This document shows positions 1 to 7,365 of a stretch of 64,000 nucleotides of DNA, piece by piece (position 1 is the stretch's first letter; every line of letters starts with the position of its first letter). This DNA is from an uncultured Parafilimonas sp. (GTDB lineage: Bacteria > Bacteroidota > Bacteroidia > Chitinophagales > Chitinophagaceae). The notes below the pieces were generated by a model. It had not been told where the DNA came from and did no database searches. It saw only the letters and a program-made list of their open reading frames with translations. The translations under genes were made by a program, and so were the position numbers. The stretch covers positions 1 through 64,000 of the forward strand of contig CAIRZB010000003.1 of assembly GCA_903882935.1 (NCBI GenBank), in the 5' to 3' direction.

Positions 1-238
1 ATCTGCATAAAGACGCAATAATTGCCTGATCTTGAACATATCAATTGGTTTGTTGGACATTTCCTGCCTGGTTGTTTTGGTTAAAACAACCGATTATTAT
101 CCTACAAAAACAATTGTTCTTTACCTGCTTTTACAGGGGGGCAGTTTGAGCCGGTATCAGGGGGTCAATTTGAAATGGCCGAAGGGGACCTTATTCTTTT
201 GGCCGAAGGGGGTTAGTTTACGTGGATTTTCCAATATC
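1..238. mobile_element. possible insertion-sequence end or intergenic remnant
   Basis: The stretch before the RHS homology reads as non-coding and contains related short direct repeats: GGGGGCAGTTTGAGCCGG near 136, GGGGGTCAATTTGAAATGG near 160, and two GGCCGAAGGGG words near 177 and 203. Repeated G-rich words of this kind occur at the ends of some IS21-type elements, so an IS end abutting the RHS fragment is possible. No transposase is visible and the left edge is cut by the window, so the call is weak. Confidence 0.25.
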
Positions 239-1214
239 ACTGTACAGCACCACAGGGGGCCGTTGTTGGAGGAGGAACACTACTACCCTTTCGGGCTGAC
301 AATGGCCGGGATCAGCAGCCAGGCAGCAGGGAAATTGGAGAATAAGTTAAAATACAACGGCAAGGAAATACAGCACAGGGAGTTTAGTGACGGCAGCGGG
401 CTGGAGTGGGCAGATTACGGGGCGAGGATGGATGACATGCAGTTAGGGAGATGGAGCGTGTTTAGACAAAAAAGCAGAAAAGTATTATGTTTTATCCCCA
501 TATAATTATGCCGGAAATAATCCCATTATTTTTGTAGACCCCAACGGGGAAAATATTTATCCTGCAGCATCGTTCACCACCTCGGAATACGCGGAAGTTT
601 ATAACGGCCTAATCGCAAACAATAAGGCATATAAAAGCTTGTTAAGCAAATATGATAATTCGTCTCAGAACGATTATTATCTTGAAGCCGGGGACGAATA
701 TACAATTCCGCAAGATATAGCCACCACTAATTCAGGTGTGACTCCAGACCCTAAAAATATATCTGAAATAAAAATAGAAACTTGTTCTGGATTTAAGACT
801 TCTTTTTTTACTAAGACCTATGTCGCAGCGGACGATGATATTAAGGTCACGTAAACCTATAAATTAAGTAAAATTGCTATTGCCAATACACTTATACATG
901 AAGCAGTGCATGCCAATATTGGCCTTAAAAGTCAAAAGGACGATGACAATCACAATAATTTCATTAGGCAAAGAAGTACAATCGTCAAGGCATTAACTGA
1001 TTATAATGACCAAAATAAACTGGGAGCTACCAAAGATCAAATAGAGACATTGTCATGGGCGGGCAGCGAAGGCTCCGATGAATTTCACAAAATGATTTCT
1101 GAACGTGCCCACAATAACGGCACTTCGGATGGAGAAGAAATTTTGGCATATGGCAAAATGCTGCTCGACGTTGAATATGGCAAACCTACAATCAAAACAG
1201 AAAAGAAGAAATAA
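239..1214 (+). pseudogene. RHS repeat-associated core protein with HExxH toxin-like tail, frameshifted and stop-interrupted
   Basis: The 3' end of an RHS polymorphic-toxin gene. The core is recognisable: [15 protein letters not shown] (about 256-300), a KYNGKEIQ segment, then [19 protein letters not shown]. An apparent extra base near 461 moves the frame; in the next frame translation continues [19 protein letters not shown] and FVDPNGENIYP, the standard end of the core. The variable C-terminal domain follows, with an in-frame TAA at 852-854. Past the stop the same frame continues with TLIHEAVHANIGL (888-926), an HExxH zinc-protease signature at 897-911, and ends at 1214. The 5' part of the gene is absent or replaced before about 239. 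Polymorphic RHS toxins normally carry a variable toxic C-terminus after this core; a metallopeptidase toxin is the inference. As it stands the gene should not give a full product, unless the two lesions are sequencing errors. Confidence 0.75.
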
Positions 1215-1741
1215 TGAAATACCTACTATTAATTGTTATTGTAATGGCAACGATCAAAGGCTATTCACAAGAAAAACAATTTAAGTTTATGGTGAACAAA
1301 CCTATAATTTTAGATTCCGTACGAAACATATATTTCAACCAAGAAATGGAGTATTCATACAAACGAATCTATTTAGAAAATAACATACTTGAGGAAAGGG
1401 GGCTATTTACAATTAATAAAGAAGGCGTAACTACTGCAACCTTTAAAAAAGAAAACACTACTTGGTTTCTCCGAAATCAAGTAGGAGATTGGACTTTGTT
1501 TTATTCTGATTCCATTAAATTTTTGCCTGCTCCCGAAATATTCATTTCCGGAAAAAAATATATCGTTAGATGGACGGGAACGGAAAATATTAATGGGCAG
1601 ACAATTCAAGCTTTCAGGCTCAAACCTGTTGGTTTTACTCAAAGCGATTTGAGTAAATTTTACTTCGACCCTGAACATGGAATAATTGGATTTGAAGCAC
1701 GATCCACAACCTTTATTAGAAATGATTTAATTAAGCGGTGA
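1214..1741 (+). CDS. small exported protein coupled to the RHS toxin tail, candidate immunity protein
   Basis: A 175-residue protein of unrecognised family. It begins with a plausible signal peptide (MKYLLLIVIVMATIKGYSQ) and continues as a mostly beta, aromatic-rich domain with no cysteines or catalytic motif that I recognise. Its ATG overlaps the stop of the RHS frame by one base (TAATG), which implies translational coupling. In polymorphic toxin loci the gene directly after the toxin tail is usually the immunity gene, so an exported immunity function is inferred from position only. The reading frame is intact although the toxin frame is broken, as expected for a retained antidote. An unrelated secreted protein is the alternative. 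Confidence 0.55.
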   Translation: MKYLLLIVIVMATIKGYSQEKQFKFMVNKPIILDSVRNIYFNQEMEYSYKRIYLENNILEERGLFTINKEGVTTATFKKENTTWFLRNQVGDWTLFYSDSIKFLPAPEIFISGKKYIVRWTGTENINGQTIQAFRLKPVGFTQSDLSKFYFDPEHGIIGFEARSTTFIRNDLIKR

Positions 1742-1999
1742 AGCTGGGATGGACACCACAACTATTGGGAGGGTATGAGAAACAAAAGCCATGCAACCAG
1801 CAAGGTGTGATGCACCGCACATTCCATGGGGATTACGAGGTAAAGCGTACGAATTTTCGTACGCGTTACCTTTAAGAAAACAACCTAGAAAACAATAAAA
1901 TCGCATGAGGTATTTTTTTAAGGCCGGGGTATAAAGGGCACACGTATGCCTTTGGGGGTTGCAATTTTTTGGCGGGGTTGTGAAAGAACCTGCCCTGCA

Positions 2000-2050
2000 C
2001 ACCCGTTCGGGCTGGCAATGAGCGGCATATCCTCGCAGGCGGCGGGGTAG
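2000..2050 (+). pseudogene. second RHS core scrap
   Basis: Translation from 2000 gives [16 protein letters not shown] followed by a TAG stop. This matches the RHS core segment [18 protein letters not shown] present in the first fragment at about 280-330. Only about 16 codons of the motif survive, so this is a remnant cassette. RHS loci often keep displaced C-terminal fragments downstream of the main gene. Confidence 0.55.
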
Positions 2051-2054
2051 CGCC

Positions 2055-2148
2055 CGTTGTTCGACATGTTCCGTAGGGCATGTCGAACTGACGATAAAAG
2101 CCCTTTTGCAAAAGGCGCTTACAAGGCGGGAGAAAATAGAGAAGATTA
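2055..2148. repeat. 94-bp repeat, copy A, with palindrome
   Basis: Pairs without gaps with 2336-2429. It begins CGTTG and then has a stem TTCGACATG / CATGTCGAA around TTCCGTAGGG, followed by an AAGCCCTTTTGCAAAAGG hairpin-like segment and ends GAAGATTA. The palindrome arms differ from copy B in a compensatory way, which suggests that the fold rather than the exact sequence is kept. Confidence 0.7.
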
Positions 2149-2335
2149 ATGTTATAGCACAGCCGTTGGGTGTAAAAGCCCTGCGGCTGTTTTTATTGAA
2201 TAAACTACAGAACGCACACGGGAGTGACACTCCAATGGAGTCCTTTGGACAACCAAAGCCCAATAGTACCACAAAAGCTAAGTACAAAAGAATACCATAC
2301 TGCCAATAGGGTATATTTTTAGTTTTAACAAAATA

Positions 2336-2429
2336 CGTTGTTCGAGATATTCCCCAGGGCATCTCGAACTGATGATAAAAGCCCTTTTGCAAAGGGCATT
2401 TATAAGGCGGGAGAAAATGACAAAGATTA
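2336..2429. repeat. 94-bp repeat, copy B, with palindrome
   Basis: Second copy of the 94-bp element at 2055-2148. Its stem arms are TTCGAGAT and ATCTCGAA: a G replaces C in the left arm and a C replaces G in the right arm, so pairing is preserved. The element is flanked by non-coding sequence. Confidence 0.7.
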
Positions 2430-2547
2430 CTGTATTGGACCAGCCGCCGGGAGTTCGGCGATACAATCAGGTATGTTTTACGGCTTCAACCAAATATTTG
2501 CTACGTTTTGTGGAACATAAAATAAAGCTGCTGGGCATAAAATAAAA

Positions 2548-2569
2548 CAGCCCCGCTTGTGCGAGGCTG
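2548..2569 (-). terminator. intrinsic terminator after tRNA-Lys
   Basis: Read on the minus strand, CAGCCTCGC and GCGGGGCTG form a stem around ACAA and are followed by a T-rich run (TTTTATTTTAT). It sits six bases past the 3' end of the tRNA, so it most likely ends the tRNA transcript. Confidence 0.75.
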
Positions 2570-2574
2570 CTCTG

Positions 2575-2647
2575 TGATTCCGTTGGGACTCGAACCCAAG
2601 ACCCATACATTAAAAGTGTATTGCTCTACCAACTGAGCTACGAAATC
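2575..2647 (-). tRNA. tRNA-Lys (anticodon UUU)
   Basis: The minus strand gives a 73-nt cloverleaf: acceptor GATTTCG/CGGAATC with discriminator A, D arm GCTC-AGTTGGTA-GAGC, anticodon arm ATACA-CTTTTAA-TGTAT with UUU at positions 34-36 (2612-2614), variable loop GGGTC, and T arm TTGGG-TTCGAGT-CCCAA. No CCA is encoded. One acceptor pair is G-U. A terminator follows immediately. Confidence 0.97.
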
Positions 2648-2788
2648 GTTTCCATTTTTTCAGGAGTGTGTCCCTGTTTTTTGGGAGTGCAAAAATAGGG
2701 GAAAATGATAACCCACCAAATTTTTTGCAAAGTTTTTCTAATATTAATTCTACGGGTTATCAACAGCTTATAAACAAATTGTATGTAT

Positions 2789-2796
2789 TACATTTG
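2789..2796 (+). promoter_or_regulatory. -7 box for the SDR gene
   Basis: TACATTTG fits the Bacteroidota -7 consensus TAnnTTTG and lies 26 bases before the ATG at 2823. A clear -33 TTTG at the usual spacing is not visible, so the call rests on one element. Confidence 0.4.
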
Positions 2797-2822
2797 CCCG
2801 TAAATTATTATAACTCATACGC

Positions 2823-3629
2823 ATGTCTTATTTTACCAATAAAGTAGTGGTGGTTACGGGCGGGTCAGATGGTATTGGCAAGGCCCTGGTTGATGCCCTG
2901 CTGGCGCAAGGCGCCAAGGTGGCCACCTGTGCACGCAACTACGATAAACTGTACCGCCTTAAAACAAATTACCCCGACAAACCCTTGCTGGTACATTCGG
3001 CCGATGTTAGCAAAGAAGCCGAATGTAAAAACTTCATCCAAGAAACGGTAGATACCTTTGGCACCATCCACATACTCATTAACAATGCGGGGGTTTCTAT
3101 GCGGGCCCTATTTGAGGAAACCAACCTCGAAACCCTGCACCGCGTAATGGATATTAACTTTTGGGGTACTGTGTACTGCACCAAATACGCCCTGCCCCAC
3201 ATTATGCAGCAAAAAGGCGATGTGGTTAGCGTATCTTCCGTGGCGGGTTACCGCGGGCTGCCCGGCCGCACCGGCTACAATGCCTCCAAATTTGCCATGC
3301 AGGGCTTTATGGAGTCGCTGCGTACCGAGATGCTTACCACCGGTGTAAACGTAATGTGGGTATGCCCCGGCTTTACGGCCTCAAACATCCGCAATGCGGC
3401 CCTTACCAAAGACGGCAAGCCCCAAGGCTTTACCCCCCTTGACGAAGGGCACCTGATGACCGCCGAAGATTGCGCCGCCTTAACCCTTAAGGCCGTGGAA
3501 GCCAGGAAACGCAACCTGGTGTACACCGTTGCCGACAAAAGAACCATTCTGTTAAACAAGCTTTTGCCCGGGCTGGCCGATAAACTGGTACGCAACTTTT
3601 TTTATAAAGACGGCGCATTGGTTAAATAG
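2823..3629 (+). CDS. short-chain dehydrogenase/reductase (SDR family)
   Basis: A 268-residue classical SDR. The Rossmann motif TGGSDGIGKAL is at the N-terminus (residues 13-23), NNAGVS marks the core (about 87-92), and the catalytic Ser and YxxxK appear as VSVSSVAG and GYNASKFA (about 135-160). The length is normal for the family. It should be a cytosolic NAD(P)H-dependent oxidoreductase; the glycine motif does not reveal the substrate. A hydrophobic C-terminal segment (LLNKLLPGLADKLV) resembles SDRs acting on lipid-like or sphingoid substrates, which is only a hint. The next gene starts 30 bases downstream in the same direction, so they are probably cotranscribed. Confidence 0.9.
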   Translation: MSYFTNKVVVVTGGSDGIGKALVDALLAQGAKVATCARNYDKLYRLKTNYPDKPLLVHSADVSKEAECKNFIQETVDTFGTIHILINNAGVSMRALFEETNLETLHRVMDINFWGTVYCTKYALPHIMQQKGDVVSVSSVAGYRGLPGRTGYNASKFAMQGFMESLRTEMLTTGVNVMWVCPGFTASNIRNAALTKDGKPQGFTPLDEGHLMTAEDCAALTLKAVEARKRNLVYTVADKRTILLNKLLPGLADKLVRNFFYKDGALVK

Positions 3630-3659
3630 CCCCCTGCCAACAGCCGATAAACATTACCC

Positions 3660-4487
3660 ATGCCGATAGTTACCCTTTCAACGGATATTGGTGAGGCCGA
3701 CTATATTGTGGGCGCCATTAAAGGGCAGTTGCTTACGGCAGATGCCACCAACAATATTGTGGATATTACCCACCAGCTGTCGCAAAACAACTACCAGCAT
3801 GCCGCCTACCTGTGCAACAATGCCTTTAAGCATTTTCCGGCGGGCACCTTCCACATGGTTATTGTAAACCTGTTTGAAAGCACCCCCAACTATATGCTTA
3901 TTGCCGAGCACCGGGGCCAGTACCTTGCCTGCCCCGACAATGGCATACTCACCACCATTTGCGGCATGCGCCCCGCCAACGTGCTGGCCGTTGAGGTTAA
4001 CACCGCCCAAGGCTTTGGCGTGCTGGCCTGCACCAAGGCACTGGCCCAGGCCTTTACAAAACTGCACCACGGGCAGCCCATACAGCACATTGGCGAACCC
4101 ATTACCAACATAAAGGAAAAATACCCGCTGCGCCCGGCCATTGGCGTTGACTGGATTGACAGCCAGATTATTTTTATCGACGCTTTTGAGAACGTGGTGA
4201 TAAACATTACCCAACAAGAATTTGAGGAACACCGCCGAGGCCGCAGCTTTAAAATAATTTTTACCCGCAAGGAGGTTATTGACAAACTGAGCGACAATTA
4301 CGCCACCGTGGCCGCCGGCGACAAGCTGGCCTGGTTCAATTCGGCCGGTTATTTGGAAATTGCCATCAACAAAGGCAATATGGCCGGCCTGTTCGGGCTT
4401 ACTGGCTACACCGAAAGCAGCCTTAAGCAGGCCGCCATGCACAACAAGTTGCTGTACCAAACGGTGCGCATTTTTTTTGAAGGTTAG
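3660..4487 (+). CDS. SAM hydroxide adenosyltransferase (DUF62 family)
   Basis: A 275-residue member of the DUF62 family (S-adenosyl-L-methionine hydroxide adenosyltransferase), which hydrolyses SAM to adenosine and methionine. Family marks seen: TLSTDIGEADYIVGAIKG at the N-terminus, ACPDNGILTTI in the middle (about 90-100), and a C-terminal half with ENVVINIT and YATVAAGDKLAWFNSAGYLEI, typical of its beta-barrel domain. Length is as expected. It follows the SDR gene closely. The long opposite-strand open frame across it is a codon-bias shadow. The physiological role in bacteria is unclear. Confidence 0.9.
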   Translation: MPIVTLSTDIGEADYIVGAIKGQLLTADATNNIVDITHQLSQNNYQHAAYLCNNAFKHFPAGTFHMVIVNLFESTPNYMLIAEHRGQYLACPDNGILTTICGMRPANVLAVEVNTAQGFGVLACTKALAQAFTKLHHGQPIQHIGEPITNIKEKYPLRPAIGVDWIDSQIIFIDAFENVVINITQQEFEEHRRGRSFKIIFTRKEVIDKLSDNYATVAAGDKLAWFNSAGYLEIAINKGNMAGLFGLTGYTESSLKQAAMHNKLLYQTVRIFFEG

Positions 4488-5587
4488 CCATCCCCGGCAC
4501 CACGCCCCAAAAAAATGAGACAAAATGATACACATGTTGGGCCTGTAACATTTCCCACAATGGGAAAGCCCGGCAACGCCCTCCCCTATTGGGTTTGCTG
4601 CCAAAAGCGAGACACAATGTAACACCACGCTGGGGTGTCTCATCCCAAATTGGGAAACCCCCAATAGCCCGCAGATAAAGGGTTTCAGCAAAACCGGGTT
4701 TTTACAAACCGCGTTATTTTGTGCTACACCTGCCCAGCGGCTTAAACTGAATACCAATAAGGGTTTGGGCATAAAAATGAGACACCCCAAAACGAAAAAC
4801 TGTACAATTGTGTTTTGCAGTAACTTTTTGCCCAGGCATGGGTTTGGCGGCCAGCCTGGGCTTTGTAGCCAAACCAACATGCCTAAAAATATTGTTGCCG
4901 CCATTGTGGGTGAACGTTTTTTACCTGTTAATATCGTAAAAATTGGGGAGATGGCGGCGGATGTGAGTTATTGTTTTTTGGTGGCAAAATGTTGGGAGGA
5001 AGGCAGAAGGGCGGCAGCGTAGGGTATAGGAAAAACCTTAAGGTTTGAATGGGATTTAGTGCGTAATATATGGGCTATACCCGCCGTTGTTGGGTGTTTT
5101 CACCAACACAGATACCAGCCGGTTAGTCATGCGAAATGGGCAATTCCGCCGCCCCAGAATTTGCAAAAATACCAACACCGGCAAAAACCTCAACCACAAA
5201 TTGGGTGGATTTTTTTTGGGATTGAAATGATAAAGCTTTATGTCGCTTTAAAAAACTTGCCCTATTAATAATCAAGGCGGCATTCTTTTTGTGGGGAAAA
5301 TTCGTGCAATCACCCTAAAAAAACGCCCTTCCTCCCGTTTCAAGAAAACATTCCAGCAATTTCCCGTTTTATTCCAAATTTCACATTTTCACGAGTTTTG
5401 CAGAAATTAACAGCCTTCAGCCAGTTATTTGAATTTTTCCGGGCTAGCCCCAAACCATTTTTTCTTAAAACAGGATTTTACCCCTGCGATTTTGCATAAA
5501 CCAAAGAATTGGATTACCAGAAATACATTAAATAGTTTGTTTAATATTGCAAACCACAAAAAGTGTTGTTGAATAGATTTTTCCGAT
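4488..5587. other. 1.1-kb non-coding stretch upstream of the Wadjet operon
   Basis: No gene could be supported. It contains short palindromes (TTTCCCACAATGGGAAA near 4550), a 12-bp perfect inverted repeat GGGGTGTCTCAT (4632-4643) with ATGAGACACCCC (4777-4788), and a copy of the AACACCCAACAACGGC word in reverse near 5087-5103. Short open frames in it lack domains. The boundary before jetA turns AT-rich, and the promoter of the defence operon should lie between about 5400 and 5587; I could not place a convincing -7 box. Confidence 0.5.
4632..4788. repeat. 12-bp perfect inverted repeat pair enclosing about 130 bp
   Basis: GGGGTGTCTCAT at 4632-4643 is matched by ATGAGACACCCC at 4777-4788. The AAATGAGACA word recurs near 4513 and near 17226. 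It may be a decayed miniature element; no coding capacity lies inside. Confidence 0.4.
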
Positions 5588-6778
5588 ATGAACCACTTTG
5601 AATCCATTAAAGACCTTATTAACACCCTGGCTTGGGCCAAAGACCTACTGATAGCGATGTTTGAAAAAAGGCGGTTTTTTAGTTATAAATATGAGCATGC
5701 ACTGACTTTTTTTTCGGATGAAGACCGTCTGGAAACCCTTTGCAGTAAAGGTGTGCTGCATAAAAATGGTGCTTACCTAGAACTGGATGAACAATTCAGG
5801 GACTTTTTTGAGCAGGTGCTGGAGGTTAATGAAGACATAAATACCGCCTACATTAACGAAAACATACAACAGGTTAAGCAAAATATTAATTTTTACCTAC
5901 AGGAGAATAATGAGCAGCGCAAGAACAGTTACCAGAAACAGGTAAAAGCTGCGTTGCGCAAAATAGGCCGCATTACCCTGCGCAACGTGATAGACCTGAA
6001 CCGAAATATTGAAAACGAGTTTAAAACCGAGCCTACATATTCAATAAAAATTAAAAAGCTGGAATTGCTGGACGAAAAACGGCGCGCCATGTACAGCCTT
6101 ATAGAGCAAACAGAAGGGTTGGTCACAGACGGAGAAATTACTTTTTTCAGCACCGCGCTGGATGAAGAACTAAAGCAGATTGTGGTTGAGCTTAGGGGGC
6201 AGCTTACAGAAAGCAGGCACAACCTTATAGAAACGCAAAAACAAATTATTGAATACCTGCACCAGGTAAAACACCAAAGCAGGCTGCTGGAGAAAATAAA
6301 GCAGATAAAATACCTGAAAGACCAATTTGAAATAAAACCCAAAACAAACCTCTTACATTTACTGGCCAGCAAAAACGCTGTGTTGTTTGAAGCCCGGCCC
6401 GCATACCCCCTTAAACTATCGCTGGAGTTGCTCCAGAAGGATGAGGGAAGGGCCATGGTTAAAAAAGTGGCTGCCAGGCTAAAGCAATATAAAAAAAATT
6501 TGCTGCCGGTTGCGGAAGGTATTGCAAGCCACGACCTGCTGCCCGGTACTGACGAAGAAGTGTTTATTGACCTTGATGAAATTAAACGCGGTTTTATGGC
6601 CTCAGGCGACCATTTACACAGCTACCTGGGCAAATACAACTACCCACGCGAAGTTGTTTACGAGGAAAGGATTACAATCTTCTGCCAGATGGTTTCGATA
6701 TACGAAAAGGATTTTAATATAAAAGAAGTTTTTCAGCGGGAAGGGCAGGTAGAATATGCCATGGTGCTTCCCCTATAA
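5588..6778 (+). CDS. jetA: Wadjet defence protein JetA (MukF/MksF-like kleisin)
   Basis: A 396-residue protein, mostly helical, opening a tightly packed four-gene operon. The N-terminal 100 residues look like a winged-helix region (KRRFFSYKYEHALTFFSDEDRLETL) followed by long helices rich in Lys, Glu and Gln, as in MukF/MksF-type kleisins. The identification depends mainly on context: it is followed by a small KITE-like protein, a giant SMC-like ATPase and a Toprim nuclease subunit, the JetABCD order of Wadjet systems. In those systems JetA bridges the ATPase heads of JetC and recruits JetB. The start ATG is preceded by a very AT-rich leader. Sequence divergence prevents assigning a Wadjet type by eye. 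Confidence 0.75.
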   Translation: MNHFESIKDLINTLAWAKDLLIAMFEKRRFFSYKYEHALTFFSDEDRLETLCSKGVLHKNGAYLELDEQFRDFFEQVLEVNEDINTAYINENIQQVKQNINFYLQENNEQRKNSYQKQVKAALRKIGRITLRNVIDLNRNIENEFKTEPTYSIKIKKLELLDEKRRAMYSLIEQTEGLVTDGEITFFSTALDEELKQIVVELRGQLTESRHNLIETQKQIIEYLHQVKHQSRLLEKIKQIKYLKDQFEIKPKTNLLHLLASKNAVLFEARPAYPLKLSLELLQKDEGRAMVKKVAARLKQYKKNLLPVAEGIASHDLLPGTDEEVFIDLDEIKRGFMASGDHLHSYLGKYNYPREVVYEERITIFCQMVSIYEKDFNIKEVFQREGQVEYAMVLPL

Positions 6779-6792
6779 AATATAATTATAGT

Positions 6793-7365
6793 ATGACTAT
6801 TGCTGCAAGGCACACCACCGATATTTTTGAACTGTTGAGCAAAGGCAAATTCATTTGCAGCAATGCAGTGGATACCAATAACCGCAAGCTGTTCGATATT
6901 ATCCATGATAATTTTGAACAATTGTACGATTACTTTAACGCAATAGGGTTCATCCTGGAAAGGGGGGATGAATATTTTTATTTTTCCCGTAATGAGATGA
7001 AGGTTTTATTGGAGAATAAGATTGAACAGGCATTCCGCTGGGTGGATGTGGTAGATTTTTGCATGGCCTTTAACAATAGTTTTGCGCCCGGTTTCCGGTT
7101 TGCAGTGTCCGACATACTTGTACAGGTAAAAGTAGATGCAAGCTTAAAAGATAAGCTGGAAATAATGAAGCGCCTTACCGGCGAAGGCAGTTACCAGGAG
7201 CGGATAACCGGGCTTATAGAAAAGCAACTTGTAGGGCCCGGCTATGCAGAGCAGGAGAATGAAATAACAGGCCAGTATAAAGTGCTTACTTCATTCAACT
7301 ACGTAAGAGACCTTATAGCAAGTATTCAAATACAAGAAGAAGTAACCAATGAGATTTCTGAATAA
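6793..7365 (+). CDS. jetB: Wadjet defence protein JetB (MksE-like KITE subunit)
   Basis: A 190-residue protein starting 15 bases after jetA and overlapping jetC by 17 bases. It has two apparent winged-helix segments: residues 10-75, with the phrase YFNAIGFILERGDEYFYFSRNE, and a C-terminal region with LTSFNYVRDLIASI. Small MukE/MksE-type KITE proteins have this size and the motif of a helix followed by a short beta wing. It should bind the kleisin JetA and help the JetC motor to extrude DNA. No catalytic motif is seen or expected. Confidence 0.75.
   Translation: MTIAARHTTDIFELLSKGKFICSNAVDTNNRKLFDIIHDNFEQLYDYFNAIGFILERGDEYFYFSRNEMKVLLENKIEQAFRWVDVVDFCMAFNNSFAPGFRFAVSDILVQVKVDASLKDKLEIMKRLTGEGSYQERITGLIEKQLVGPGYAEQENEITGQYKVLTSFNYVRDLIASIQIQEEVTNEISE

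Larger units (their letters stand above)
1742..2547. other. gene-poor RHS-derived repeat region
   Basis: No convincing gene is present between the candidate immunity gene and the tRNA terminator. The stretch holds a scrap of RHS core (2000-2047) and two copies of a 94-bp repeat. Open frames on either strand here have no recognisable domain and read through the repeats, so they are taken as chance. Confidence 0.6.

Noticed and set aside
1727-2392. Minus-strand open frames through the RHS-derived region
   Set aside because: They run through the 94-bp repeats and RHS scrap and read as Cys/Pro-rich nonsense; no start context or domain.
3678-4904. Long minus-strand open frame opposite the SAM hydroxide adenosyltransferase
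   Set aside because: It is an antisense shadow from codon bias; no domain is recognisable, and the plus strand has clear family motifs.
4765-5268. Short plus-strand frames in the gap before jetA
   Set aside because: No domain, odd composition and overlap with inverted repeats; judged non-coding.
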